From positions 1-21,198 of IMG/VR virus record IMGVR_UViG_3300025132_000374: a stretch of DNA of 21,198 nt. One strand, given 5' to 3'. Of the stretch, positions 13,267-21,198 are shown one piece after another. The notes below the pieces were generated by a model. That model was not told the DNA's origin and searched no databases. It was given only the letters and a program-made list of their open reading frames with translations. This DNA comes from a virus. The position numbers and the translations under genes are program-made. Numbering within the stretch: the stretch's first letter is position 1; each line of letters starts with the position of its first letter.

Positions 13267-14259
13267 ATGACTCATTACTCTTTGTTAATAGGAGCAGGAG
13301 GTTGGTTTCCTACAAGTGCTAGTGGTGGAACAGAATCTACTGAAACTATAAGTGGTGTTGAATATAGAGTCCATACATTTACATCATCAGGTACACTAAC
13401 TATTTCAAATGCAGGAACACAATCAACTGTTGAAGCTTTTCTTTGGGGAGGAGGCGGAGGTTTTGGTGGATTTACAGATACTAACAGTGATCCTGGTAGA
13501 GGGGGAAGAAATGGTGGTAGTGGCGGAGGTTCAGCTTATGCTAGAAATTTAGCGCTATCAGTAAATGAAGAGGATTTAAATATTTGTGTTGGAGGTGCAG
13601 GAGGAAATGGTAGTTTAGGATCTTCAAATAACGGAGGAGCAGGAGGCTCTGGAGTAGTAATTGGTGGATCTAATTTTTATTTTGGAGGTACAGGTGCTTC
13701 GTCAGGAATATCTTTCTCAGGTGGAGGAGGTGGAGGCGGAGGAGCCTCTGCAATTATAAGAAGTACAACAGGATTAATAGTAGCTTCAGGAGCTGGTGGA
13801 GGTGGTGGTAGTGAAAGAAGATCACTTGCTGGTAATGGAGGTGGTGGTAATTTAGATGGAACTTCAGGAGCTGGAGGTTCTGGCGGTACTGCTGGTGCTT
13901 CTAGTGATACGAATGGCGCTCAAGGTGCATCAGGTACTCATTCAGTTGCAGGATCTGGTGGTGGAGGTGTTAATGGCGGTGGCGGTGGTACGTCTCCAGG
14001 TAGCGATTTTGTTGGTGCTGGTGCTGGTGCTGGAGGTACATCTACTGCTGGAACAGGTTCAGGAACTGCAGTAGTTAATGGTGGAACACCTGCTACCACT
14101 GGTCAAGGAGTTCCAGGAGATGATGATTATAGCACGTATAATAGCAGTGGAATTTATGGAAAAGGAGGTGGAGGAGGTAGCCCATCATCACCTTCTAATG
14201 TAAATAATGCAACAGGGGGCTTAGTTGTGGTAAGATACCCAATAGAATTTCCAGGATAA
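13267..14259 (+). CDS. Glycine-rich phage adhesin / fibre tip protein
   Basis: 330 aa with TAGGAG upstream. The first 60 residues contain GVEYRVHTFTSSGTLTI and VEAFLWGGGGG, the typical entry into phage glycine-rich domains. Residues about 60-310 are dominated by GG, GGG and GGGG runs separated by short Ser/Asn/Ala segments, and the protein ends GGLVVVRYPIEFPG, a family-typical close. The composition resembles polyglycine-sandwich adhesins at fibre tips, such as T-even gp38-like proteins. It contains a single cysteine. It follows the fibre gene with a 9-bp gap, so it may cap that fibre (inference). Confidence 0.6.
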   Translation: MTHYSLLIGAGGWFPTSASGGTESTETISGVEYRVHTFTSSGTLTISNAGTQSTVEAFLWGGGGGFGGFTDTNSDPGRGGRNGGSGGGSAYARNLALSVNEEDLNICVGGAGGNGSLGSSNNGGAGGSGVVIGGSNFYFGGTGASSGISFSGGGGGGGGASAIIRSTTGLIVASGAGGGGGSERRSLAGNGGGGNLDGTSGAGGSGGTAGASSDTNGAQGASGTHSVAGSGGGGVNGGGGGTSPGSDFVGAGAGAGGTSTAGTGSGTAVVNGGTPATTGQGVPGDDDYSTYNSSGIYGKGGGGGSPSSPSNVNNATGGLVVVRYPIEFPG

Positions 14260-14261
14260 TT

Positions 14262-16214
14262 ATGTTACAAAAATTAAATTTTAAACCAGGTTTTAATAAA
14301 CAAGTCACAGAATCAGGAGCAGAGTCTCAATGGGTAGATGGAGACTTTGTTAGATTTAGATATGGACTACCAGAAAAAATAGGTGGTTGGACACAACTTA
14401 CATCAAATACTTTACCCGGTGCAGCTAGATCACAACATGCTTTTGCTAGTTTAGCAGGAGAAAAATACGCAGCTATAGGAACAAGCAAAGGTTTATTTTT
14501 ATATTATGGAGGAAACTTTTTTGATATTACTCCTTTAGATACAGCTATAACAGGAGCAACTTTTACAGTAACATCTGGATCTGCTACAGTTACAGTTAAT
14601 AAAACAAGTCACGGATTACTTGATGGTGAGTATATAACTTTTACAAGTGTAACTAGTCCTACAAACTCTGGTTATGCTACTTCTTTATTTACAGATAATA
14701 CTTTTGAAGTTTTAAATTCACAATCAAATACTTTTCAAATAACAATGCCATCAAACTCTGCAGGAGCTAGTAGTGCTACTGGTGCTGCAACAATTAATCC
14801 ATACATAACAGTTGGTCCATCTGTTCAAACTCCTGGTTATGGTTGGGGTACATCTACATGGGGAGGAAGCACTTGGAATACACCTAGAGCAACTACCAAT
14901 GTTGTTTTGGATCCAGGTCTTTGGTCTTTAGATAATTTTGGTGAAGTTCTTATTGCAACTATACATAACGGTAAAACATTTACATGGAATGCAGGAGCAC
15001 CAAATGCTAGAACAATTAGAGCATCTACATCAACATCTGGTTTTTCTACATCGGCTAATCCTACAGCAAGTAGATTTACTTTAGTATCAGATAGAGATAG
15101 ACATATATTTCATTTTGGAACAGAAACAACAATAGGCAGTGTAACAACACAAGACCCTATGTTTATTAGATTCTCTGATCAAGAAAATTTAAATGAATAT
15201 AACCCTACAGCAACAAATACTTCAGGTACTTTTAGATTAGATACAGGTAATGAAATTAGAGGAGCTGTTCAAGGTAAAGATTATACATTAGTTTTAACAG
15301 ATAGTGCTGCTTACATTATACAATTTGTTGGAGCACCTTTTACTTTTAGTGTAAGACAGGTTGGTACTAATTGTGGGTTGATTGGACAGAATGCTTTAAG
15401 TTATTCTAATGGTAGTGTTTTTTGGATGTCTAGTGAAGGAGGGTTTTTTGTTTATGATGGTACAGTTAAACTTCTTCCATGTCTTGTAGAAGATTTTGTA
15501 TTTACAACGGGAGGAGATAATCTTGGAATTAATTTTGGAGCTGCAGGAATAACTTACGCAGAACACAATAGTCTATATAATGAAATTAGTTGGTTTTATC
15601 CTAAAGCTGGATCTACACAAGTAGATAGGTGTGTTTCATATAACTATGGTGAGAATTGTTGGACAACCAGTTCTCTTGCAAGATCTACATATATGGATCA
15701 AGGAGTGTTTGATTTACCTTATGCAACAGAATATAATAAAACAGCGACTCCTGTGTTTGATATACAAGGCATTACAAATACAGCAGGCTCTAGCACATAT
15801 TATGAACACGAAAAAGGAACTGATCAAGTAAATGCTTCAGGAACAACATCTATTAATGCATTTATTAGATCGGGTGATTTTGACATAACTGCAGGAGTAA
15901 ATAGATCAGGAGCACCAACAGGAATTGTTAATTATAGAGGGGACGGTGAATTTTTTATGTCTGTAAAAAGATTTATACCAGACTATCAATTAATCTCTGG
16001 TAATTCTAAAATAACATTATTTATAAACGATTATCCAAACAATACATCAACTAGTTCATCTCTTGGACCCTTTACAGTTAATGCTTCTACTGATAAAATA
16101 GACACACGTGCTAGAGGACGATTAGTTTCACTTAAAATAGAAAACGATGCTGTAGGTGAAACATGGCGTTATGGAACATTTAGACTTGATGCACAACCAG
16201 ATGGACGTAGATAA
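14262..16214 (+). CDS. Tail nozzle / DNA stabilisation protein (P22 gp10 / T7 gp12-like)
   Basis: 650 aa. The start matches the marine-phage nozzle family: LNFKPGFNKQVTESGAE then WVDGDFVRFRYGLPEKIGGW (24-43), YAAIGTSKGLFLYYGG and FDITPLDTA. The body is beta-rich with repeated short blade-like segments (RFTLVSDRDRHIFHFG, MFIRFSDQENLNEYNP, IRGAVQGKDYTLVLTD, SVFWMSSEGGFFVYDG), consistent with the beta-propeller-like platform of P22 gp10 and T7 gp12. It would form the distal tail tube that carries DNA and fibres. It is separated from the adaptor genes by the whole fibre block. Stop and next start overlap (TAATG). Confidence 0.65.
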   Translation: MLQKLNFKPGFNKQVTESGAESQWVDGDFVRFRYGLPEKIGGWTQLTSNTLPGAARSQHAFASLAGEKYAAIGTSKGLFLYYGGNFFDITPLDTAITGATFTVTSGSATVTVNKTSHGLLDGEYITFTSVTSPTNSGYATSLFTDNTFEVLNSQSNTFQITMPSNSAGASSATGAATINPYITVGPSVQTPGYGWGTSTWGGSTWNTPRATTNVVLDPGLWSLDNFGEVLIATIHNGKTFTWNAGAPNARTIRASTSTSGFSTSANPTASRFTLVSDRDRHIFHFGTETTIGSVTTQDPMFIRFSDQENLNEYNPTATNTSGTFRLDTGNEIRGAVQGKDYTLVLTDSAAYIIQFVGAPFTFSVRQVGTNCGLIGQNALSYSNGSVFWMSSEGGFFVYDGTVKLLPCLVEDFVFTTGGDNLGINFGAAGITYAEHNSLYNEISWFYPKAGSTQVDRCVSYNYGENCWTTSSLARSTYMDQGVFDLPYATEYNKTATPVFDIQGITNTAGSSTYYEHEKGTDQVNASGTTSINAFIRSGDFDITAGVNRSGAPTGIVNYRGDGEFFMSVKRFIPDYQLISGNSKITLFINDYPNNTSTSSSLGPFTVNASTDKIDTRARGRLVSLKIENDAVGETWRYGTFRLDAQPDGRR

Positions 16215-16378
16215 TGGCTAAAATAACTTCATACATACCAGAACCAAAACAAGAATACGATCCAGAAAACCAAAGACAAATTTTAGAGTCTCTTGCAACA
16301 GTAAAAAACCAACTTAATTTTTCTTTTCAAAATGATTTGAAAGAAGAACAAGATGTATTTAATTATTTTATGTCATGA
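16214..16378 (+). CDS. 54-aa small conserved phage protein
   Basis: The start overlaps the nozzle stop (TAATG) and the stop overlaps the next start (ATGA), so the frame exactly links two genes. The sequence begins MAKITSYIPEPKQEYDPEN and continues as a charged helix (RQILESLATVKNQL, DLKEEQDVFNYF). It resembles short proteins that follow nozzle genes in marine phages. Function unknown. Confidence 0.6.
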   Translation: MAKITSYIPEPKQEYDPENQRQILESLATVKNQLNFSFQNDLKEEQDVFNYFMS

Positions 16379-16710
16379 CAATACAATATAAAAACGCTAC
16401 ATTTGATTTAACTACAACAAACTTAACAACAACATTAAGTATAGCTACGTCTGCAATAGCTATTGTAAAAACAGTGCAAGCTGTTCATGATTCAGCAAGC
16501 AACGTAGACGTGCATTTAGTTTTAAAAAAAGTAGGTGGGTCAGATGTTAAGATTGCTTATGAAGAACTTAATAAAGAAACACAAAATATGTTAAAGGGCA
16601 CTATAAATTTAGAGGGTGGAGATGTTTTAAAACTACAAGCAGGTACAGCAAACGAGATTACTGGACAAATAAGTTATCTTCTGGTAGATAGATCTCAAGA
16701 AAATGGATAA
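16375..16710 (+). CDS. Small beta-rich phage structural protein, function unknown
   Basis: 111 aa, coupled to the 54-aa gene by ATGA. It shows beta alternation (YKNATFDLTTTNLTTTLSIAT, VHLVLKKVGGSDVKIAYEEL, GDVLKLQAGTANEITGQISY) and no cysteine. The pattern is that of small virion decoration or tail proteins; the hydrophobic SIATSAIAIVKTV near 22-34 is more likely a beta strand pair than a membrane helix. It overlaps the next gene by 8 bases. Confidence 0.55.
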   Translation: MTIQYKNATFDLTTTNLTTTLSIATSAIAIVKTVQAVHDSASNVDVHLVLKKVGGSDVKIAYEELNKETQNMLKGTINLEGGDVLKLQAGTANEITGQISYLLVDRSQENG

Positions 16711-16891
16711 AGATATAGCAAAAATTAATTGTACAACTGTTGTAACATACAGAAATACAAAAACAGGTGAGGTCTTTAAAGACAAAAAAGAAGGAGAGAA
16801 TATCGTGCAAGATGTAACTGTGCAGGTTTCTCCAAAAGGTTTAGAGATTTTACAGAAAGTTATGAAAAAAGATAATGAACCAAAACCCTAA
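16703..16891 (+). CDS. 62-aa small phage protein, function unknown
   Basis: It begins inside the end of the upstream gene and overlaps the following glycosyltransferase start by 17 bases. The sequence contains TTVVTYRNTKTGEVFKDKKEG and VTVQVSPKGLEILQKVMKK, a short beta-hairpin-plus-helix layout. The position suggests translational coupling rather than an independent ribosome-binding site. No function is recognisable. Confidence 0.5.
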   Translation: MDKDIAKINCTTVVTYRNTKTGEVFKDKKEGENIVQDVTVQVSPKGLEILQKVMKKDNEPKP

Positions 16892-17813
16892 AGGGGGGAC
16901 TGAGTTACAATTTGAATATTTAAAAAAACATGTTGATTCTAAACTTTTAGATCAAGTTCAAATATGTACATCTGTTCCAGAAAAAATACCTTTACATAAA
17001 GATAAAGTAAATATTCTTTGGCAAAAAAATTCTTGGGATCAACCCAACCTAAAACCATGGTTTGAAAATAAATCAAACCATGACAAGTATGATTGGTATG
17101 TTTTTAATTCTAACTGGAACTTTGAACAATTTACAAAACGATTTGATCTACCTACAGAAAAATGTTTGGTTATTAAAAATGGTGTAGATAATATTGAACC
17201 TATCTCAACTACATATAGAAAAAAAGATCCAATAAAAATAATACATCACTGCACTCCATGGAGAGGTTTATCTGTTTTATTAGGAGCTATGCAATTAGTT
17301 AAGAACCCATTAATTAGTTTGGATGTGTATTCTTCAACTGAGGTATATGGTAAATCTTTTTATGACCATAATGATCATTATTATCATGAGCTATATAATC
17401 AAGCAAAACAACTACCTAATGTTAATTATATTGGATACAAATCAAATGAATATATTAAAAAACATTTAAAAGACTACAGATTATTTGTTTATCCAAGTAT
17501 ATGGGAAGAAACTTCTTGTATATCTTTATTAGAAGCTATGTCTGCAGGTCTTTATTGTATAACAACAAATTTTGGTGCTCTTTATGAAACAGGTTCTGAG
17601 TTTCCAATGTATATCCCTTACTCTAATGATTATAGAAGTTTAGCAAAAAAATTTGCAAAAAGTATTGATATTGCTGCACTATCTTTACACGAATCAAGCA
17701 TCAAGGATCATTTAAAAATGCAAAAAAATTTTGTTAACAATTTTTACAACTGGAAAATAAAAGGTAAAAGCTGGACTAGATTTTTACAAGGAGCAATAGA
17801 TGCAAAACAATAA
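16875..17813 (+). CDS. GT4-like GT-B glycosyltransferase
   Basis: 312 aa. The KGGTELQFEYL motif is at residues 6-16, so the first Rossmann strand common in longer GT4 enzymes is missing or minimal, as in other phage GGTE-type transferases. The C-terminal donor domain has VIKNGVD (99-105), HHCTPWRGL (124-132), and an E-x7-E signature, E212 to E220, in WEETSCISLLEAMSAG, which binds the nucleotide sugar in GT4 retaining enzymes. Acceptor and donor are unknown. It lacks a strong ribosome-binding site, overlaps the upstream gene by 17 bases and the next transferase by 14, so the two are likely co-translated. Confidence 0.75.
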   Translation: MNQNPKGGTELQFEYLKKHVDSKLLDQVQICTSVPEKIPLHKDKVNILWQKNSWDQPNLKPWFENKSNHDKYDWYVFNSNWNFEQFTKRFDLPTEKCLVIKNGVDNIEPISTTYRKKDPIKIIHHCTPWRGLSVLLGAMQLVKNPLISLDVYSSTEVYGKSFYDHNDHYYHELYNQAKQLPNVNYIGYKSNEYIKKHLKDYRLFVYPSIWEETSCISLLEAMSAGLYCITTNFGALYETGSEFPMYIPYSNDYRSLAKKFAKSIDIAALSLHESSIKDHLKMQKNFVNNFYNWKIKGKSWTRFLQGAIDAKQ

Positions 17814-18690
17814 ACCTATTTGGTTCAATGAAGATACATATCAGACAATAAATCACGATAAAGTAGAACCTGAAACAATAGAGATAAATCTAGATAGAAA
17901 ACCAATAGCTAAGATAATGGTCTGTACTCCTTGTCATAGTGAAGTTTCAATGCACTATACCCAAGCTGTATTAAAGTTTCAAATGGAATGTATGAAACAA
18001 AATATATTGGTTAGTTTTAGTTTGTTAAAATCATCACTTGTTACACAAGGTAGAAACTTGTGTGTAGCAGAATTTATTAATCATGCTGATAATTATGATT
18101 ACTTATTATTTATTGATTCAGATATAGATTTTGAATCTAAGACAATATTTAAAATGATAGGAGCTGACAAAGATGTCATTGCTTGTCCTTATCCAATGAA
18201 AATGATTGATACAGATAGAATGTGGGCAAAATTACATCAGACAGAGTTAGTAAAAACAAAAGATGATTTGTTAAAGGCAGGTTACTCTTTTCCATTAAAA
18301 ATGGACAACAAAGATAAAATCAATATAGATCATGGAATTATAGAGGTTAGTCATGCTCCAACTGGATGCATGTTAATCAAAAGAGAAGTTATAGAAAAAA
18401 TGATAAAACATCACCCAGAATTACAGATATATCAGCCAACTATAGTTAATGGCAAAGAAACAGCAAAAGAAAATTTTTATAATCTATTTGATACATTACA
18501 TGATTTAAAAACCAAACGTTATTTTGGTGAGGACTTTGGTTTCTGTCAAAGATGGACAGATATGGGTGGTAAAGTTCATATTTATGTGCTAGATTATATA
18601 ACCCATGTAGGGGAGCATCAATATTGTGGTAGATTCTATGATCAATTAGAAGCTTTAAAACGTATTGACGACGAAGAAAAAACCAAATAA
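17800..18690 (+). CDS. GT-A type glycosyltransferase (DxD motif)
   Basis: 296 aa with AAGGAG at 17788-17793 inside the upstream gene. After a 35-residue lead, IAKIMVCTPCHSEVS (37-50) starts the GT-A fold. LVTQGRNLCVAEF and YLLFIDSDIDFE (101-112) follow, with the D106-S-D108 metal-binding motif, and then a C-terminal RYFGEDFGFCQRW with HVGEHQYCGRF. The GEDFGFC..W element is common in phage-encoded nucleotide-sugar transferases. It may act on the same acceptor as the coupled GT4-like enzyme (inference from coupling). Confidence 0.7.
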   Translation: MQNNKPIWFNEDTYQTINHDKVEPETIEINLDRKPIAKIMVCTPCHSEVSMHYTQAVLKFQMECMKQNILVSFSLLKSSLVTQGRNLCVAEFINHADNYDYLLFIDSDIDFESKTIFKMIGADKDVIACPYPMKMIDTDRMWAKLHQTELVKTKDDLLKAGYSFPLKMDNKDKINIDHGIIEVSHAPTGCMLIKREVIEKMIKHHPELQIYQPTIVNGKETAKENFYNLFDTLHDLKTKRYFGEDFGFCQRWTDMGGKVHIYVLDYITHVGEHQYCGRFYDQLEALKRIDDEEKTK

Positions 18691-18699
18691 AATAACAAA

Positions 18700-20589
18700 A
18701 TGGCCATCACAAGAGCACAACAAGCTAGACAATTATTAGAGGACGGAGGTATGCTAGTACAACCATCTATGGATGGTAAACGACCAGGATACAGAAGTGC
18801 TAGAACACAAGAAGTTCAAGGTAGAACATCGACATATTCTGGAAATACAGGAAAACAAGGACCCACTGATAATAGAGCAGTTGACAGAAGTAGTGATGCA
18901 CAAACTATTAATCAGTTAAGAAACCAAAACAGGTTTGTTGCAGAAGATTATGATTTACTTCCAGGTGATACACCTGATTCAGGAGTTGATATAAAATTAA
19001 ATGAAAGAGAAAAACAGTTTCAAAATTTTTTAAATAGAAGAAATAGAGTTAATCTATTTGGTTCAGGAAAATTTTTTGAAAAACCGGCACAAATATTTTC
19101 TGATTATAACGCTTCAATAAACAGACCTTTTTTTAAAGATGTTATTAGAGCAGGTAAATTTAATTACACAACAAAAGATGGTAAACCTTTAAGTTTTGAC
19201 ATGACCGAAGACGATTTTGAAGATGCCTATCAAAATTATATGTCAAGTAGACTTAGAGGAGAAATAGATGCGTATGGAAATCCTATAGATCAAGATGATG
19301 ATAACAACAATATTATTATACCAGATTCTACAATGAACCAAGGATCAAGCACCACGGAACAAGAAAAAGATACTCCTTTTGTGCCTTATAGATTTTTGGC
19401 AGATGGTGGACGAATAGGTGCTCAACAAGGTGGAATCATGCCTAGACTAAATGAATTAAGTGGTGATGTATCTTCTGCAGAACAAATGTTACAAGAAATA
19501 AATCAAAGATTACAATCAGCTGAATCTAGTTTAGGTGAAGGTGGTGGAGGTGGTATGGGTAGTTTACCAGATAATTTTCAACCTGCCATACCCGCTGAAA
19601 ATACACAGCCACAAGCAACATTCAGTGGGTTTGGTCAACCTTTGTTTGATAAAGATGGATTTAGATTAGGAGATCAAAGATATGGAACTGGTTTAGTTGG
19701 TGGACCAAAAATGGCATTGCCTAGTTTATTAAATCAAACATCAGAAGGTCCAATACAATCACCAATGCAAGATGCTATTAAACAACAGTTTGCAGATGGT
19801 GGTATGGCAGAAGAAGATGATCCTGTGGGAGGAATCATGGACCTTGAATCAGGAAGACAAATGTATTTCTTAGGTAAGTTAGTTAAGAAAGCAACAAGAG
19901 CTGTTAAAAAAGTTGTTAAATCTCCGTTTGGTAAAGCTCTTATACTTGGTGGATTAACATTTGGAATTCCTGGAGTAAGCAAGGGTTTTTTTAGTAAAGG
20001 ACTGATGGGAACTAAATCTGGATTAGGGTTTAAAAAATTTTTAGGAGATAAAATATTAGGTGAAGCAACCATGAAACAAGGAACTACACAAAGATCAGGC
20101 GGTCTTTTAAATTTTATAAAAAACAATAAAGCATTATCTGGTATATTAGGAGCTTCAACTTTAGCAGGATTAAGTGCACCTCAAAGCCCTGATAATGCAG
20201 AACAAGAAGATGATTTTCGTTTAGAAATACCGGAACAATATAGGTTTTATGCAGAAGGTGGGAAAGCAGAACCGGTAGCTAAAAAGACCATGCCATTATT
20301 AGATATGGATGGTAAAGAAAAAGACTACAGAGAAACAGGTGGTTTTGTAGACATGGGTAGAATGGAAAGAGCTGATGATGTGCCTGCAAGATTATCTAAA
20401 AATGAATTTGTATTTACAGCTGATGCTGTAAGAAATGCTGGTGAAGGAGATATAGACAAGGGCGCAGAAGTCATGTATAACATGATGAAAAACCTTGAAG
20501 CCGGGGGTGAAGTATCAGAAGAATCGCAAGGCTTAGATGGCGCTAGAAACATGTTTCAAACATCACAAAGATTAGAGGAAGTATTATAA
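18700..20589 (+). CDS. Putative internal virion / ejection-type protein with GG motifs
   Basis: 629 aa; the start MAITRAQQARQLLEDGG is typical of marine-phage virion proteins. Short acidic-GG motifs recur: EDGG (14-17), ADGGRI (about 232), ADGGM (about 366), AEGGK (about 518) and EAGGE (about 602). A Gly-rich hydrophobic segment (KALILGGLTFGIPGVSKGFF, about 409-428) and GILGASTLAGLSA (about 480) could interact with membrane. The C-terminal block PARLSKNEFVFTADAVRNAG and GAEVMYNMMKNLE is a conserved element in these proteins. No ribosome-binding site is visible before the ATG. Ejection role is inferred from position and composition; a tape-measure-like or scaffold protein is an alternative. 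Confidence 0.5.
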   Translation: MAITRAQQARQLLEDGGMLVQPSMDGKRPGYRSARTQEVQGRTSTYSGNTGKQGPTDNRAVDRSSDAQTINQLRNQNRFVAEDYDLLPGDTPDSGVDIKLNEREKQFQNFLNRRNRVNLFGSGKFFEKPAQIFSDYNASINRPFFKDVIRAGKFNYTTKDGKPLSFDMTEDDFEDAYQNYMSSRLRGEIDAYGNPIDQDDDNNNIIIPDSTMNQGSSTTEQEKDTPFVPYRFLADGGRIGAQQGGIMPRLNELSGDVSSAEQMLQEINQRLQSAESSLGEGGGGGMGSLPDNFQPAIPAENTQPQATFSGFGQPLFDKDGFRLGDQRYGTGLVGGPKMALPSLLNQTSEGPIQSPMQDAIKQQFADGGMAEEDDPVGGIMDLESGRQMYFLGKLVKKATRAVKKVVKSPFGKALILGGLTFGIPGVSKGFFSKGLMGTKSGLGFKKFLGDKILGEATMKQGTTQRSGGLLNFIKNNKALSGILGASTLAGLSAPQSPDNAEQEDDFRLEIPEQYRFYAEGGKAEPVAKKTMPLLDMDGKEKDYRETGGFVDMGRMERADDVPARLSKNEFVFTADAVRNAGEGDIDKGAEVMYNMMKNLEAGGEVSEESQGLDGARNMFQTSQRLEEVL

Positions 20590-21198
20590 TGGCGATACAG
20601 ACAACAGTAAATAAACCTGCACCATTTGTAGAACAATTAGGAAAAAATTTAGCTGAACAAGTAACAGCACAAACAGGTGTTCCAATAGTATCTTCTGGAG
20701 TAGGTTCTCTTTCACAATTAACAGGAGAGACAGCTGATCAATTTGCGGCTAGACAAAAAGCTGCTGAACAATTTGATGTTAGAAAACAAAGTCTAGCAGG
20801 GATTGCTCCAACTGTTGCTGCTCAGGATGCATTACAAAAACAAGCACAAGCTTTAGCACAACAAGGAATAGGTTCTTTTCAACCGTTTTTACAAGCAGCA
20901 CAAGCTGCTACAGGTCCACAAGCTTTTCAACAGTTTATGTCGCCTTATCAATCACAAGTTATTGACACAACATTAGCCGAGTTTGATAGAAATCAAAAAA
21001 TACAAGAACAACAAATTAGAGATCAAGCAGTTGCTTCTGGAGCATTTGGTGGCGGTAGAGAAGCAGTTCAGTTAGCAGAGTTTGGTTCGGGAATGGCTAG
21101 ACAAAGAGCAGGACTACAAGCTAACTTACAACAACAAGGTTTTGAAGCTGCACAAAGAGCAGCACAACAACAGTTTATAAATCAACAAGGTTTAGCAC
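20589..21198 (+). CDS. Putative ejection / internal virion protein (3' partial)
   Basis: The start overlaps the previous stop (TAATG), and 203 residues are visible before the window ends. The sequence is Gln/Ala-rich and helical, with FMSPYQSQVIDTTLAEFDR followed by a coiled-coil-like KIQEQQIRDQAVASGAFGGGRE and AEFGSGMARQRAGLQANLQQQGF. The SPYQ...EFDR...GAFGGGRE pattern is one I associate with internal virion proteins of marine podoviruses. The C-terminus is outside the window. Confidence 0.55.
   Translation, partial: MAIQTTVNKPAPFVEQLGKNLAEQVTAQTGVPIVSSGVGSLSQLTGETADQFAARQKAAEQFDVRKQSLAGIAPTVAAQDALQKQAQALAQQGIGSFQPFLQAAQAATGPQAFQQFMSPYQSQVIDTTLAEFDRNQKIQEQQIRDQAVASGAFGGGREAVQLAEFGSGMARQRAGLQANLQQQGFEAAQRAAQQQFINQQGLA

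Noticed and set aside
13267-14259. Second-frame open reading frame of 72 codons (13856-14074) inside the glycine-rich gene
   Set aside because: It is a low-complexity frame shadow of the glycine codon runs (Val/Leu-rich) without a start signal.
3710-14259. Diversity-generating retroelement target in the fibre genes
   Set aside because: No reverse transcriptase gene or template repeat with A-specific differences is visible in the window; fibre variation here looks repeat-based.

Overview
The window is a 21.2 kb stretch of an AT-rich tailed-phage genome. Every supported gene lies on the + strand, and they are packed tightly with overlapping stop/start codons or short gaps carrying AAGGAG/AGGAGG ribosome-binding sites. 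The protein families (P22 gp4-like and T7 gp11-like connector proteins, a P22 gp10/T7 gp12-like nozzle, several fibre proteins, ejection-type proteins) are those of a short-tailed (podovirus-like) phage. The low GC content, AGA-rich arginine usage and resemblance of the small structural proteins to those of uncultured marine phages suggest a marine phage, possibly of an AT-rich alphaproteobacterium such as SAR11; the host is inference. No integrase, replication, tRNA or lysis gene is visible.

Layout. 1-168: the 3' end of an unidentified gene. 217-768: what looks like a self-contained transcription unit, with a sigma70-like promoter, a 78-nt leader with interlocking complementary segments, a 135-aa beta-rich virion protein (330-737), and a UUCG-capped hairpin (751-768). 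793-3700: a coupled head-tail connector cassette, including a 45-aa gene between the two adaptor candidates. 3710-10171: a giant 2153-aa fibre gene whose shaft is about 100-105 copies of a 17-aa (51-bp) repeat related to YadA-type beta-roll repeats, between a phage fibre N-terminal domain and a 200-aa C-terminal tip. 10191-11744: a small XkdW-like protein, a GT9-like glycosyltransferase with its own extended -10 promoter, and a small conserved protein. 11756-14259: three further fibre or adhesin-like proteins, the last very glycine-rich. 14262-16214: the tail nozzle/stabilisation protein. 16214-16891: three small conserved proteins. 16875-18690: two translationally coupled glycosyltransferases (a GT4-like GT-B and a DxD-type GT-A). 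18700-21198: two ejection/internal-virion-type proteins, the second cut by the window edge.

How they work together (inference): the connector proteins and nozzle build the short tail, the fibre set provides adsorption through one very long shaft and several shorter adhesins, and the last two proteins probably leave the virion with the DNA. Three glycosyltransferases of three folds inside a structural module suggest sugar modification of virion fibres or of host surface glycans. The most unusual items are the giant cysteine-rich repeat fibre with its non-random repeat order, the structured leader at 252-329, and the glycosyltransferase set.
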